In this document: positions 31,861-42,116 of the stretch, one piece after another
Layout: each line of letters starts with the position of its first letter
Numbering within the stretch: the stretch's first letter is position 1
NCBI GenBank assembly: GCA_019347715.1
Contig: JAHWKU010000011.1
Span: forward strand, 1 to 64,000
Origin: Actinomycetota bacterium
Lineage (GTDB): Bacteria; Actinomycetota; CADDZG01; JAHWKV01
Direction: 5' to 3'
Length of the DNA: 64,000 bases
The notes under the pieces: generated by a model
Seen by the model: the letters and a program-made list of their open reading frames with translations, nothing else
Databases searched by the model: none
What the model was told of the DNA's origin: nothing
Translations under genes and position numbers: made by a program

Positions 31861-33105
31861 CTATGAGAGCCCTCGAACCCGGCTCAGCAGTAGTTCCTTC
31901 TCACGATCGTTTTGAGTCAAAGACGCGGCGCGTTCGAATTCATCGCGGGCTTCTTGGTGACGTCCCACCTTCGCAAGGAGATCACCGCGAACGCTGGGGA
32001 GGAGGTGATAGTTCGCCAGGCTCGGCTCCGACAAGAGAGCATCCACCAGTTCCAGCCCTGCCTCCGGTCCGAAGGCCATCGCCCGTGCAACGGCTCGGTT
32101 CAACTCGACTACCGGTGAAGGCGAAGCTGCTGATAGCTCGTCATAGAGAGACGAAATTTGTTCCCAGTCGGTTTCCCCTGGCGTGCCTGCCCGCGCGTGA
32201 CAAGCAGCGATCGCTGCTTGAAGTGTGTATGGCCCTGAGACAGAGCCAAGCTCTTCGGCTCGCTGAAGCGCGGCAAGACCCCGCTGAATCAATAAATGGT
32301 CCCAACGTGCCCGGTCTTGATTGAGCAACAAGATCGGTTCTCCCGACGCCCCGACTCGCGCTCTCAATCGGGATGCCTGGATCTCCATCAGGGCCACCAA
32401 TCCGTGAACCTCAGGCTCGTCCGGAGCCAACCCCGCCAAAATCCTTCCGAAGCGAAGCGCGTCTTCGCAGAGGCCCGGACGAACCCAGTCTGTCCCCGAT
32501 GTTGCCGAGTATCCCTCGTTGAAAATTAGATAGATGACTTCAAGAACCGACGATAGGCGCTCGGCCAGCTGGGAGCGCTCTGGAACTTCAAATGGAATCT
32601 TGGCGTCGGCAAGGCTTCTCTTCGCCCTGACGATGCGTTGAGCAATGGTCGGCTCGGGGACCAGGAAAGCCCGTGCGATCTCTTCGGTTGAGAGTCCGCC
32701 AAGCAAATGAAGTGTGAGTGCTACCCGGCCGCTAGTGGGAACGACCGGATGGCATGCAGTGAAGATAAGGCGGAGCATGTCGTCGCCGAAATCCTCTTCC
32801 GGCGTGGCAGCGAAGCTTTCCTCGGGCTCCGCTAGAGTGCGTTGCAACTCAGCGTACTTTTTGTCTCGCCTTTCCTCCCGGCGAATGTGGTCGATAGCCC
32901 GGCGTTTAGCGACGGCCATTAGCCAGGCACCAGGATTATCCGGTATCCCTGAGCCGGGCCACTGCTCGAGGGCCGCAACCATGGCGTCTTGCGCAAGTTC
33001 CTCAGCGAGGCCTACTTCTCGCACCAGACGCGCGATTCCTGCAACCAGTCTCGGTGATTCGATCTGCCAGACTGCTTCTACAGCCGAATGGGTATCGGTA
33101 GCCAT
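31861..33105 (-). CDS. ECF42-type sigma factor with C-terminal TPR-like domain
   Basis: 414 residues. Sigma regions 2 and 4 (about 10-180, with LAQDAMVAALEQWPG and LSTEEIARAFLVPEPTIAQRIVRAKR) are followed by a long helical DUF6596-like domain, the ECF42 arrangement. Such factors are linked to a DGPF/YCII protein instead of an anti-sigma factor, and that gene is directly upstream here. Confidence 0.88.
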   Translation of the reverse strand: MATDTHSAVEAVWQIESPRLVAGIARLVREVGLAEELAQDAMVAALEQWPGSGIPDNPGAWLMAVAKRRAIDHIRREERRDKKYAELQRTLAEPEESFAATPEEDFGDDMLRLIFTACHPVVPTSGRVALTLHLLGGLSTEEIARAFLVPEPTIAQRIVRAKRSLADAKIPFEVPERSQLAERLSSVLEVIYLIFNEGYSATSGTDWVRPGLCEDALRFGRILAGLAPDEPEVHGLVALMEIQASRLRARVGASGEPILLLNQDRARWDHLLIQRGLAALQRAEELGSVSGPYTLQAAIAACHARAGTPGETDWEQISSLYDELSAASPSPVVELNRAVARAMAFGPEAGLELVDALLSEPSLANYHLLPSVRGDLLAKVGRHQEARDEFERAASLTQNDREKELLLSRVRGLS

Positions 33106-33155
33106 TGCTGGCTACCGATATCACCACCCTTTGCGGATTAGCGCAATCGCAAGGA

Positions 33156-33593
33156 TTAGCGGTTACGTTCAGCCTGTTCGCGGATGCGAGCCTCTTGCTC
33201 TCTCAGCTCTGGGCTAAGTTGATCGCCGAAGTCTTCGGTTTCGAACACCTGACGAATCTCTATCTCTAACTCTTGTCCGTCAGGCAGGGGACCATCGAAT
33301 GGTGCTCGCTTGACCCACTCGACCGCCTCTTCCATGGTCTTCACCTGCAGCAGCCAGAAGCCTGCGATCAATTCCTTCGTCTCACTGAAGGGACCATCGA
33401 TCACGGTTGTCTTGCCTTGGTTGAAACGGACTCGAGCTCCCTTCGAACTTGGCTGGAGTCCCTCGCCTGCGAGCATGACGCCGCCCTTTACTAGTTCCTC
33501 GTTGTACTTGCCCATCTTCTCGAGGACCTCTTTGCTGGGCAGAATGCCCTGTTCCGAGTCCTGATTGGCCTTGACTATGAGCATGCACCGCAT
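33156..33593 (-). CDS. YCII-related (DGPF) protein
   Basis: 145 residues of YCII type: a start MRCMLIVKANQDSE, the family motif VIDGPFSETKELIAGFWLLQV, and the tail PFDGPLPDGQELEIRQVFE-like region. It precedes the ECF42 sigma factor by 50 bases, the standard genomic pairing. Excellent AAAGGAGG ribosome site. Confidence 0.9.
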   Translation of the reverse strand: MRCMLIVKANQDSEQGILPSKEVLEKMGKYNEELVKGGVMLAGEGLQPSSKGARVRFNQGKTTVIDGPFSETKELIAGFWLLQVKTMEEAVEWVKRAPFDGPLPDGQELEIEIRQVFETEDFGDQLSPELREQEARIREQAERNR

Positions 33594-33614
33594 CTCGAAC
33601 CTCCTTTGAATTCA

Positions 33615-33631
33615 GCCGGCCCTTTGCCGGC
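33615..33631 (-). promoter_or_regulatory. Leader hairpin of the YCII-ECF42 operon
   Basis: GCCGGC-AAAGG-GCCGGC lies about 22 bases before the YCII start. A stable 6-bp stem; no T-run, so not a terminator. Confidence 0.35.
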
Positions 33632-33764
33632 TTCTCATGTATACGTCGAACGGGACCACGTCGAATCGACATCTTCCCAAAGTTTTTTGATTCCTCGTCA
33701 GAATGCATGGTCAGGGGTTTTAGGCTTCGGTCGGACATCAAGACGGGGACGAAGGGGGGACGTA

Positions 33765-34703
33765 GTGGATTGGGCAACCCATCGGGCCCATCTACTGAGT
33801 TCTCCCACGCGCGAGGGCCTTGCCCAGCTGGCTCACCAAATCGCGCCCGGCTCCCGCCCGATACGTGTTCGGCGCTTGGGCGGGGGATTGGCGACCTCAA
33901 CGCATTCCGTGGATCTGGAAAGCAAGACTCGAAAGGTGCTTAGGGTAGTTCTCAAGCGCTACCGAGTGGAGGATCGCACTTCCCTCCTCGAGTGGGACCG
34001 TCTGTCCTTCGCTCGCGGGTTACCCGTGCCGTCGCCTGAGCCCTTGGCGCTCGATGCATCGGGACAATGGTTTGGCACCCCCGCCCTCGTCATGAGCCGG
34101 CTCCCCGGTCGCGCGTGCGTTCTCCCAAAACGTCTTGATCCGTGGCTGGAGCAAATGGCGACTACACTCGTGAATATCCAGGATCGACCAATGAGTGGGA
34201 CGCCAGCGGCCCTTAGACGACCTCATTTGGTCGACAACTGGAAACCCCCAAGCGACCTGCGGCGAAGCGACATTGTGAAGCGCGCGATTGTCTCTGTCCG
34301 TAGGAATTTGGCGGAAGCCCTCGAGGCCGGCCGGGCGATAGGTCACGGGGACTTTCATCCCGGCAATCTCTTGTGGTCCCGAGAACGACTGACGGGCGTG
34401 ATCGACTGGAGCTCGGCTCGCATTGGCCCGCGCGCGTACGAGGTGGCATATTGCCGGGCAGATCTCACAGTCCTAATCGGTGCTGATGCGGCAGAGCGCT
34501 TTCGACAAGTCTACGAGCGAGTCTGGGGCCAAAGTCTCGGCAATGATCTGTGGGTTTGGGATTTGATCTGCGCGCTCGACGCGATGAAGTGGGGTCATCT
34601 GTGGGCAGTGGCATATCGCGAGCAGGGAAGGACAGATCTCACCGCCCGCCATGTATGGCCCCGTGCCGCGGCACTGGCACGGAATGCCTTAGCAAATTTG
34701 TGA
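33765..34703 (+). CDS. Aminoglycoside-phosphotransferase-like kinase
   Basis: 312 residues with VLKRYRVEDRTSLLEWD (nucleotide lysine region), catalytic HGDFHPGNLLW and metal-binding VIDWSSARIGP, the APH/choline kinase fold. Substrate unknown. The GTG at 33765 sits behind AAGGGGGG; the longer open frame upstream crosses the promoter of the divergent operon. Confidence 0.85.
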   Translation: MDWATHRAHLLSSPTREGLAQLAHQIAPGSRPIRVRRLGGGLATSTHSVDLESKTRKVLRVVLKRYRVEDRTSLLEWDRLSFARGLPVPSPEPLALDASGQWFGTPALVMSRLPGRACVLPKRLDPWLEQMATTLVNIQDRPMSGTPAALRRPHLVDNWKPPSDLRRSDIVKRAIVSVRRNLAEALEAGRAIGHGDFHPGNLLWSRERLTGVIDWSSARIGPRAYEVAYCRADLTVLIGADAAERFRQVYERVWGQSLGNDLWVWDLICALDAMKWGHLWAVAYREQGRTDLTARHVWPRAAALARNALANL

Positions 34704-34765
34704 TCCTCAAGAACTCTTCAGTTACCTGCTCGACAGTCGCTGACTCGCTTGTAGGGTAGGCGGAC

Positions 34766-36259
34766 ATGCCCACTAACTCTCGTCCTCGGCAACTGGGGCC
34801 GGCTTTGGCCGCGGGAATCGTCTTCTTTGCGTCTGGGGCGGTGCTCGTGCTCGAGATCTTGAGCTTGCGCCTCGTGGCCCCCTATCTCGGATTGACCCTC
34901 CAAACCAGCACGGCGGTCATCGGTTTCGCTCTCGGCGCGATAGCGGCAGGAGCATGGGTAGGAGGCCGGATCGCAGACCGGATGGCTCCCCAGCGACTAT
35001 TGGGGCCGATCTTGCTTGCAGCCGGTGTGCTCGTGCTGTTTGTCGGGCCGGCGGTGCGTTGGACGGGGGAGCAGGTGCGGGGAGGCGACGTTTCGGCTGT
35101 CCTCTTGATGGCGGCCCTGGCAGTGTTCGTTCCTGCTGCCTTGCTCGCGTCGGTCACACCGATGGTGGTGAAACTGCGCCTGGCCACGTTGTTGGAGACT
35201 GGAACGGTAGTGGGACGTCTTTCGGGGATCGCGACGTTGGGGGCCCTCGTGGCAACGTTCGCCACCGGCTTCCTGTTGGTTGCTGCTCTGCCGACAAGTG
35301 TCATTCTGTTGGTTCTCGGCACGACGCTGATCGCCCTCGGAGTGGTGCTAACCATTCTCCTGCGCGGCATCGCCACAATCGCCGGACCCTTGGCCGTCGC
35401 GGTGATCGGAGTTGTGGCTTCGGTATCGGCTCCTGCACCTTGCGATGTCGAAACTGCGTATCACTGCGCCCGCATAGTCTCCGATGAAGGCCGGACGACT
35501 GGTCGAACGCTTCACCTGGACACGCTTTCGCATTCCTATGTGGATCTCGCCGATCCCACCCATCTGGAGTTCAGCTACATCCGGGGTATGGCTTCAGTAA
35601 TCGACGCCGTCAAGACTGGGCCGATCCGGGCTCTTCATCTCGGGGGAGGCGGGCTAACCGTGCCACGCTACCTGGACTCTACGCGGCCCGGCAGCGAGAA
35701 CCTCGTGCTGGAAATCGATCAGGGCGTCGTAGATCTCGATGTGAGCGAGCTCGGGCTGCGTCTGGGTGAAGGTATCGCAGTTCGAGTGCAAGACGCGCGT
35801 GTTGGATTGGCGGAAGAGCCTTCATCGACACGTGACGTGGTTGTCGGAGATGCATTCGGGGGCCTGACGGTGCCATGGCACTTGACCACCCGAGAGACGG
35901 TTGCCGGCGTACGCCGGGTGCTGGTATCGGACGGCGTATACCTAGTGAACGTCATCGACTACCCACCGTTGCGTTTCGCGCGGGCCGAGGTTGCGACAAT
36001 CGCCGCAGTCTTTCCACACGTAGCCATACTGGCGCGGCCCCGGGTACTGCGCGGAGAGGGGGGCGGCAATCTGGTCATCGTGGCGTCCAACCGGCCACTG
36101 GGAACTGCAGAGATAGAGGTGCACCTCTCGCGCCGGGCTCCCGAACTCGATCTACTGGCGGATCCATCCGCAGTCAGAGGGTTCATCGGAGACGCTCAGG
36201 TGCTTACCGACGATTTCGCGCCCGTGGATCAGCTTTTCACTCCATATTCTCAGCGCTAA
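34766..36259 (+). CDS. Membrane-fused spermidine-synthase-like protein
   Basis: 497 residues. The N-terminal half (about 1-215) has seven membrane helices; the C-terminal half is an aminopropyltransferase-like Rossmann domain with LHLGGGGLTVPRYL, VLEIDQGVVD and VVGDAFGGLTVPWHL. Such fusions are common in actinobacteria. Whether polyamine is the product is not established. Confidence 0.85.
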   Translation: MPTNSRPRQLGPALAAGIVFFASGAVLVLEILSLRLVAPYLGLTLQTSTAVIGFALGAIAAGAWVGGRIADRMAPQRLLGPILLAAGVLVLFVGPAVRWTGEQVRGGDVSAVLLMAALAVFVPAALLASVTPMVVKLRLATLLETGTVVGRLSGIATLGALVATFATGFLLVAALPTSVILLVLGTTLIALGVVLTILLRGIATIAGPLAVAVIGVVASVSAPAPCDVETAYHCARIVSDEGRTTGRTLHLDTLSHSYVDLADPTHLEFSYIRGMASVIDAVKTGPIRALHLGGGGLTVPRYLDSTRPGSENLVLEIDQGVVDLDVSELGLRLGEGIAVRVQDARVGLAEEPSSTRDVVVGDAFGGLTVPWHLTTRETVAGVRRVLVSDGVYLVNVIDYPPLRFARAEVATIAAVFPHVAILARPRVLRGEGGGNLVIVASNRPLGTAEIEVHLSRRAPELDLLADPSAVRGFIGDAQVLTDDFAPVDQLFTPYSQR

Positions 36260-36299
36260 GACACTACGGAGCGGGTCAATCTGTGTGGCACGACGTCTC

Positions 36300-37298
36300 T
36301 TAGATAATGAAGACGCCTTCTTTCATCAGGTATTGACCATCGACTTTGATCGTTGAGCGGGTGGCCACGACGTCCAAGTGGCTGGGGCAGGTCCAGTCGG
36401 CCCCCGTCTCCTCAGGGTATGGGTATCCGAAAGCGATGTGGACTCCCGGTACCTTCTCGTCTTGCAGAAGGTTGCCTGAAAGCTCCTTGAGAGCAATGTT
36501 CGTTCCGATGGCGTATTCGCCCACGCGGTTCGAGTTTTCGTGCTGCGCTAGGTAGGTCTCTAATTCTTCTCGGAGCCCATCGTTTTCCGACTCAACGCGC
36601 CGAACCCTCCCGCCGGCCAATTCGAACCTGGCAGGTTTCGAAAGGATCCCGTACTTCTCCGAGAAGTGATCGCCAAGCACTTCGGCCCCCATCACTCCAT
36701 CCACCGACATGGGGCTGGTGAACGTCTCGCCCTCGGGAAGGTTCCCCCATTCGCCTTGCGTGTGGTACAAGCCCGGGCATGGCTGCCACTTCCTCTTAGA
36801 GGGATCGAAGGTTGCTCTCATATCTGTGCCGGAAGGAGTCTTGACCTCGATCTGCCTGGCACCCCTTACCGCCTCGGTAACGCGGTGAGTCACCCGGGCG
36901 ATCTCCTTGTAGTCCGCCTCCATGCCTTGCTGCATCAACGGCTCTGTTATTCCGACCATATGGCCGTGACGAAGCTTCATCTGATAGATGACGAGGTCCA
37001 TGTACGGTCTTCTGAACGTCAGTTCTCCAGGAAGAGCCTGGGTGGCGTAGAAGGAAACCGCGGGTTTGAAGGACGCGATCGCGTCAGTCAGGGTCGAAGG
37101 CAGGTCGGTCGCGGGGCGCTTCATGAAGTCTTCCATGAGAAGTACTTTCGATGCTGCGCCGACGGATTCGCATTCCAGTTCCAGGGCGCGGCCAATGGCC
37201 TCGCGAGCCTTATCGGACAGGATCACCACGCGCTCGCCAGGCTGTACGTTCATGCAAACCTTGACGGCGTTCGAGGCTCCCGGCTGCAAATCAATCAT
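36300..37298 (-). CDS. M29-family aminopeptidase-like protein
   Basis: 332 residues with the M29/AmpS-type C-terminal metal region: SPMSVDGVMG, then NRVGEYAIGTNIAL, then HIAFGYPYPEETGADWTCPSHLDVV. These are metallo-aminopeptidases or related leucyl aminopeptidases. No signal peptide. Confidence 0.8.
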   Translation of the reverse strand: MIDLQPGASNAVKVCMNVQPGERVVILSDKAREAIGRALELECESVGAASKVLLMEDFMKRPATDLPSTLTDAIASFKPAVSFYATQALPGELTFRRPYMDLVIYQMKLRHGHMVGITEPLMQQGMEADYKEIARVTHRVTEAVRGARQIEVKTPSGTDMRATFDPSKRKWQPCPGLYHTQGEWGNLPEGETFTSPMSVDGVMGAEVLGDHFSEKYGILSKPARFELAGGRVRRVESENDGLREELETYLAQHENSNRVGEYAIGTNIALKELSGNLLQDEKVPGVHIAFGYPYPEETGADWTCPSHLDVVATRSTIKVDGQYLMKEGVFII

Positions 37299-37341
37299 GA
37301 GATCAGGAGTTTAAGCCAAGGCCTTTCGGGAGCTGTGCCCC

Positions 37342-38022
37342 TTAGGGAGAGGGGCTTGGTGACGTCGGTGGTGATGGTGATGGTGACGCGGTTGGGGTTG
37401 GAGTATGAGTCGGTGACGAGGATGGCGACGAGGACGGCGACGAGGAAGGCGACGGAGTTCCTTGGGGGGACGGTGAAGGAGAAACTATTGGGCTCGCACT
37501 GGGTGAAGGAGAAGGAGATGGTAAGGGCGACGGGCTTGGAGAAGGAGATGGCAAGGGACTCGGTAGTGGGTCGATAAGGATATCAGCCAGCGGCTGGGTC
37601 AAATCATCGAACCTCAGAGGCCCGGAGTCGAAAGTCTGGTCGATAAGAGTCCCTGCCATTCGAAAGATGGCCGACGGTGAACGGCCGACCCTTCTCAACC
37701 CCCGCTTGAAAGCCTTGGTGATTTTGCCGATCCCCCGTTTTAGGCGCTCTCCCACGCTGGCCGGTCTTTCATCTTCGTCGGTTACGTCGCCGGCCGACCC
37801 GACGGAGTCGGGCCCTCTATCCCGATTGGGTCCCTGAGCCGCCACGCCCGGACTCCGGGGGCCGATCACCTCCTCATTTACGGACGGGATTATGCCGACG
37901 CCGATAACTGTTCCGGCGAGTACGACGATGGAGGCAGCGACGATGGCGAGGAGTAGCTTTGGCCGGGTTAGAAGTCGCGCCGGGATCGATCCCTCTTCTT
38001 GGAAGAAAACGTCCTCAGTCAT
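37342..38022 (-). CDS. Membrane-anchored protein with long Ser/Pro-repeat tail
   Basis: 226 residues: a cytoplasmic start ([11 protein letters not shown]), one membrane helix (about 23-47), a basic middle ([20 protein letters not shown]) and a C-terminal tail of some 75 residues built of SP, SPSP and SSPS units. The tail is probably outside and may be glycosylated or wall-spanning. Its ATG overlaps the stop of the GT39-GH8 gene by 8 bases, so the two are coupled. No enzymatic domain is visible. Confidence 0.7.
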   Translation of the reverse strand: MTEDVFFQEEGSIPARLLTRPKLLLAIVAASIVVLAGTVIGVGIIPSVNEEVIGPRSPGVAAQGPNRDRGPDSVGSAGDVTDEDERPASVGERLKRGIGKITKAFKRGLRRVGRSPSAIFRMAGTLIDQTFDSGPLRFDDLTQPLADILIDPLPSPLPSPSPSPSPLPSPSPSPSASPIVSPSPSPQGTPSPSSSPSSSPSSSPTHTPTPTASPSPSPPTSPSPSP

Positions 38023-40663
38023 GATCCGTCCAGAGGTTTGGGAGTCGATCTTCGTATATGGCCGATGCGAACCATCCCCATTCCTGCGCGTATAGATCAG
38101 CTCTCGGGGTCCAGAACATCTCCGACGTGGTCCCTTGAAGTCCGCCAAGAACTTGAGCCGAGAACAATCGTTCTGCTTTTGGCCGATCGTGGAAGCCCAG
38201 AGCCGCGATGGCTCCCGCAGTTCCAACCATGGAAGGGCCGCGTTCGACTACCTCTCCGTCATGGCTGTAGACAGAACTCACAAAGCCCTTTCTTTCCACC
38301 TCATCGGCCAAGAAGCCGCTCTGTTCTAGGTAGGATGCGGCCCGCCCGTCTTCAGACCACGAATAATCCATGGCCACCCTCCACCATGTTCTAGCGGCGT
38401 CATACCCATAATCCGTAGCATCTTTTTCTCCCATCTCGATCGGCACAAACTTGCCCGTCGATGGCTCAATGCCGATCCAATCAGGCGGCAGACCGGCGGA
38501 ATTGTCGTGGCCCAGGACGGATTCGGTGACCTCGAACAGGAGCGAATAGCCCGAATCAATCACCGCACCCCAATCGTTGTCCGGATCTACTTCCGCGAAT
38601 ATTCGGTAGGCATAAGGCGAGAAGTAGCTCGGGTTGATCGGAGCGTCATCAACTGTTTCCCACCAATCGCCGGCGGTGATGTACGGCGTTCCGTTTACGA
38701 CTGCCACTTCATGTTCGAAAATCGATGACACCATCCGGGTACCCTCGTCGACCAGTTCGTCCTCCTCCCATTGCTGGCCGGCCATGAGCAAAGCGAGCGC
38801 GGTATCAGTATCGGCGTCGGTGGCTGACGCCTCGTCCGTTATCCGTCCGTTCTGCCATTTCCAAGAAAGCAAGGCGTCGTCGCGCTGGAGATTCTCGCGG
38901 GTCCAATCCCAGGCACGATCAAAGGTCTCACGGTCGTCCATCCAAACCGAGCGGAGCAGGGCGTACGACTGGGCTTCTGAAGTGACGGACCCATCTTTCT
39001 CGAAGAACGCTCCATCTTTCTCGAAATGTTCTGAGATGTGCTTGTGAGCTTTCTCGAGGATGCCGGCATCAAGAGGTCTATCGTTTGTGACCTTCCAAAG
39101 CTCGACGGTATTGCCTCCTGTCTTCCAACGCTTGACGAGGTGAGCGTTTTCCAGCGCGGTCATGACCAGCTCGTTTCCCGAGGCCTCAAATGCTTCCGGC
39201 ATGTCGGGCGTTATCAGCAGGTAGTCGATCCTTCGCCAATCACCATGGAAGACGGCGTCGCGCACGTCGGGGTCGGCCCCTACTTTCCAATGACTATGGG
39301 TGTTCGGAAAGGCAGGACCCCGAAAGGGCTCACGGAGATCTGCCCAGAAGTCATCTCGGGCCACGATCCTGCTTTTAGAAGGAATGTTCGCCTTGATCCA
39401 CCTGACCGCTTCCCGGTTTGCCTCCGTCGGCCGTTCGGCAAGTAAGGCCATAGCGTCTCCGGAGCCGGTCCATAGGAGTCCCGAACCTATAAGGAGTATT
39501 AACGCAACGGCCGCGGCCAGGGGCCCTCGTGAACGGCTGAAGATCCAGGAAAGGGCGGAGCCGATGTTCAAGGCCAGAAGGGGGATGGCGAGAACGAAAT
39601 AGAAGTCAAAGACGATCCCTCCTCTTGCCAGATAAACAAATGGCAAGAGTCCCAGTAACGCCGTTGCAAGCGCCCTGCGATCTTGCTTGGCTCTCATCAA
39701 GTTGATGCCGCAGGCCGCTACGCCGCCGATCAAAAGGATTGGATCCAGCCGAAGCCATTCGCCACGGACCAACTGCCAAAACATGTTGTCCAGGCTGAAG
39801 AGCCCGCCTCCGGAGCGGGTGGCTTGCCATTTGACGGCCTCGAAGAGAGATACATGCGGTCCAGGGTCGTTGGACACCACGGCAAAAAGGGCTTGTCCTG
39901 CCGGCAGAAGTTCCCCTTTCAGGGCTGCAAACAGGGGATACCAGCTGATAGTCATGAACGCCGTCATGACCCAGGCACCTACTGCGAAGCGTCCCTGGTG
40001 CCGCCACCGTTGGCCGAACGCGATGTACAGCATGGCCGGCAACAGGAAGATCGCGGTCTCCTTCGTCAAGAACGCGATGCCAAATGTCAAGCCGCTAAGA
40101 ACGTGGCGACTGAGCCTGCCCCACCCATCGAGAAGCAGGTTGATACTCAACAGGAGCCAGAAGACCATCAGGTTGTCGAGCATGAAGAGCCGCTGGTAAG
40201 TGAGAGACAGAGGAGATAAGGAAAAGATCAGAGTTGCCAGCGCCGCCATCCAAACCTCGCATCCGAGTTTGCGGCCGATCCGGTAAACGAGAGGGATCGA
40301 GGCTAGGTGCACCAAGAGTACGAGCATGCGACCGCTGAGGATCGCCCCACCGAAAGTTGCGGGGCCCCCTGTAAGCGCCATCCAGATTGAACTCAGAATC
40401 CAGCCGCCGGGCGCGTGGTCGTAGGTATAGGTGTAAGGGCTCAGGGTTCCTTGCCGCAACATCGACCACGATTGAGCTGCATAGATTCCTTCGTCTTCTT
40501 TGAAGGAAGGGGCATTGAACATGTTGAAGGCGTGAGCAGCGAAGCCGATCAGAATGAGGCCAACCAGAAGCCCGAGCTCCCACCCGAATATCGAAGAGAG
40601 TTTGTCCTCCCGTCGAGGAGAAACGATGATCGGATCTGCCCCTTGGATCGTGTCAGTCGCCAT
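38015..40663 (-). CDS. GT39-like membrane glycosyltransferase fused to GH8 glycosidase
   Basis: 882 residues. The N-terminal part (to about 450) is a PMT/ArnT-like enzyme with many helices and the acidic motif [13 protein letters not shown] in the first loop. The C-terminal part (about 530-880) is a GH8 (alpha/alpha)6 domain with probable general acid Glu563 in [10 protein letters not shown] and [13 protein letters not shown] (614-626). GH8 enzymes cut beta-1,4-glucans or chitosan and accompany cellulose-type synthases. Coupling to the GT2 gene (5-base gap) suggests synthesis and trimming of one polymer. The ATG 40663 is chosen; the frame extends upstream over the GT2 gene. Confidence 0.82.
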   Translation of the reverse strand: MATDTIQGADPIIVSPRREDKLSSIFGWELGLLVGLILIGFAAHAFNMFNAPSFKEDEGIYAAQSWSMLRQGTLSPYTYTYDHAPGGWILSSIWMALTGGPATFGGAILSGRMLVLLVHLASIPLVYRIGRKLGCEVWMAALATLIFSLSPLSLTYQRLFMLDNLMVFWLLLSINLLLDGWGRLSRHVLSGLTFGIAFLTKETAIFLLPAMLYIAFGQRWRHQGRFAVGAWVMTAFMTISWYPLFAALKGELLPAGQALFAVVSNDPGPHVSLFEAVKWQATRSGGGLFSLDNMFWQLVRGEWLRLDPILLIGGVAACGINLMRAKQDRRALATALLGLLPFVYLARGGIVFDFYFVLAIPLLALNIGSALSWIFSRSRGPLAAAVALILLIGSGLLWTGSGDAMALLAERPTEANREAVRWIKANIPSKSRIVARDDFWADLREPFRGPAFPNTHSHWKVGADPDVRDAVFHGDWRRIDYLLITPDMPEAFEASGNELVMTALENAHLVKRWKTGGNTVELWKVTNDRPLDAGILEKAHKHISEHFEKDGAFFEKDGSVTSEAQSYALLRSVWMDDRETFDRAWDWTRENLQRDDALLSWKWQNGRITDEASATDADTDTALALLMAGQQWEEDELVDEGTRMVSSIFEHEVAVVNGTPYITAGDWWETVDDAPINPSYFSPYAYRIFAEVDPDNDWGAVIDSGYSLLFEVTESVLGHDNSAGLPPDWIGIEPSTGKFVPIEMGEKDATDYGYDAARTWWRVAMDYSWSEDGRAASYLEQSGFLADEVERKGFVSSVYSHDGEVVERGPSMVGTAGAIAALGFHDRPKAERLFSAQVLGGLQGTTSEMFWTPRADLYAQEWGWFASAIYEDRLPNLWTDHD

Positions 40664-40668
40664 TGTGC

Positions 40669-41952
40669 CTAACCCGTTGCCGACGTCTGCCGATGGGCCC
40701 CGGTGTGGTGGGTCTTCTCCCAGTTGTTGACTCCGCGTAGGTGACGGATGTATGCCCTCAGAGCCGCGAAGGCCAGAATCCATTGGTACGGGAGGTAGAC
40801 CAGGGCAAGCTTGATGGACGTCAAAACCGAGGGCTTCAATCCATGGGCCGACGTGAACTCGTGGAGTCCGACGATATTGATCAACAGCTGCACGAGCATC
40901 ATGTAAAGCGGGAGGCTGGCCAACATTGCCACCAAAATGGGAACTTCCCAATAGAAGAGGGTGTAGATGCTGATCGGCAGATACAGCATGAAGAGGGCCT
41001 GCAGCATTGGGAAGGCCAGCGTGTAGAGGGCCAGGGTCCTCTGCCTCCGCGAAGGAAGCCGTCGCCAGTCGCCCTTCTTCAGAACTTGGAGAAAACCTTG
41101 GTCCCATCGCGTGCGCTGTTTGATGAATTGACCGATGGAATGAGGGGTTTCTTCCCGTGTCACGTACCTATCGTCATGCGCGACGCGGATGGTGGCCCCG
41201 TAGGCGCTTATGCGGATTCCGAGATCGGCATCTTCGGTGAGGCAATAGTCGTCCCAACCACCGATTCTCTCTAGGAGGTCCTTTCGCATGAATGCCGTGT
41301 TCCCCCCAAGGGGGATCATCCCGCGGGTGGCATGGAAATGGAGACGGCTCTTGAACCAGAAGAAGTATTCCAGAACGTTCAGTGAGGAGAACCAGTGATC
41401 TCGATAGTTCATCAGTTGGACCCCGCATTGAACGACCGGAGCCCCTTCACGCACCATAAGGGTATTGACCACGTTCAGGATGTCGGGATGCGGCTCGTCC
41501 TCCGCGTCGAAAATTGTCACTACCTCGCCGCTGGCATGCCGCAGTCCCACGTTCAGGCCGTGAGGTTTTGTCACTGGTTCGTCGTCGAAGGTGATGAGTT
41601 GCACTGAGTTGACCTTGGCCGAATGCAGCTGATCGAGCTTTTGGCTGACGACGGCGATCGTGCCTTCGTCACTGGAGTCAATAATCACCAGGATCTGCAC
41701 CAGATGGCGGGGATATTTGAGATCGACCATGCGCTGGATAGTGTCCGCGATGACGCTCTCTTCACTCTTGGCCGGAAGAAGGAGGGTGAAGGAGTTCTTT
41801 GGAGGCTCGAAGTCCTCGGGAATCCGGCTCGCAGCACGTTTCGACTCGTCCTCCCACGCATAAAGGGAAAGGGAGATGCTGTGAGCGGACTGAACAGCCA
41901 GGAGCACCGACCAGACTCCGAGAGCCCATGCTGAATAGTCTTGGAAGGACAT
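40669..41952 (-). CDS. Processive GT2 glycosyltransferase (polysaccharide synthase type)
   Basis: 427 residues. One helix at the start (about 8-30), a cytoplasmic GT-A domain with DDE at 123-125, DAED at 149-152, TEDAD at 239-243 and QRTRW at 279-283, then three to four C-terminal helices. The D,D,D,QxxRW set marks processive synthases such as cellulose or hyaluronan synthase. The start is uncertain: ATG 41952 is used; a GTG at 42078 adds 42 polar residues. Confidence 0.85.
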   Translation of the reverse strand: MSFQDYSAWALGVWSVLLAVQSAHSISLSLYAWEDESKRAASRIPEDFEPPKNSFTLLLPAKSEESVIADTIQRMVDLKYPRHLVQILVIIDSSDEGTIAVVSQKLDQLHSAKVNSVQLITFDDEPVTKPHGLNVGLRHASGEVVTIFDAEDEPHPDILNVVNTLMVREGAPVVQCGVQLMNYRDHWFSSLNVLEYFFWFKSRLHFHATRGMIPLGGNTAFMRKDLLERIGGWDDYCLTEDADLGIRISAYGATIRVAHDDRYVTREETPHSIGQFIKQRTRWDQGFLQVLKKGDWRRLPSRRQRTLALYTLAFPMLQALFMLYLPISIYTLFYWEVPILVAMLASLPLYMMLVQLLINIVGLHEFTSAHGLKPSVLTSIKLALVYLPYQWILAFAALRAYIRHLRGVNNWEKTHHTGAHRQTSATG

Positions 41953-42116
41953 CAGTTCGTCAGAGCAAATCGAGACATGATGTGGCCCAGCCGTCCTCTG
42001 ATTGAGTTTGACCTTCGAGCCCGCCTCCAAGCCGGGGCATGACCCGCAGGCATGCTTACCCATCTTTTCGGTCGTCACGCCTGGTGAGCGCGAAACCGTT
42101 CTACTATCTCGCTGCT

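Noticed and set aside
40664-41107. N-terminal extension of the GT39-GH8 gene
   Set aside because: It lies within the GT2 coding region on the same strand in another frame; the ATG at 40663 gives the expected GT39 start.
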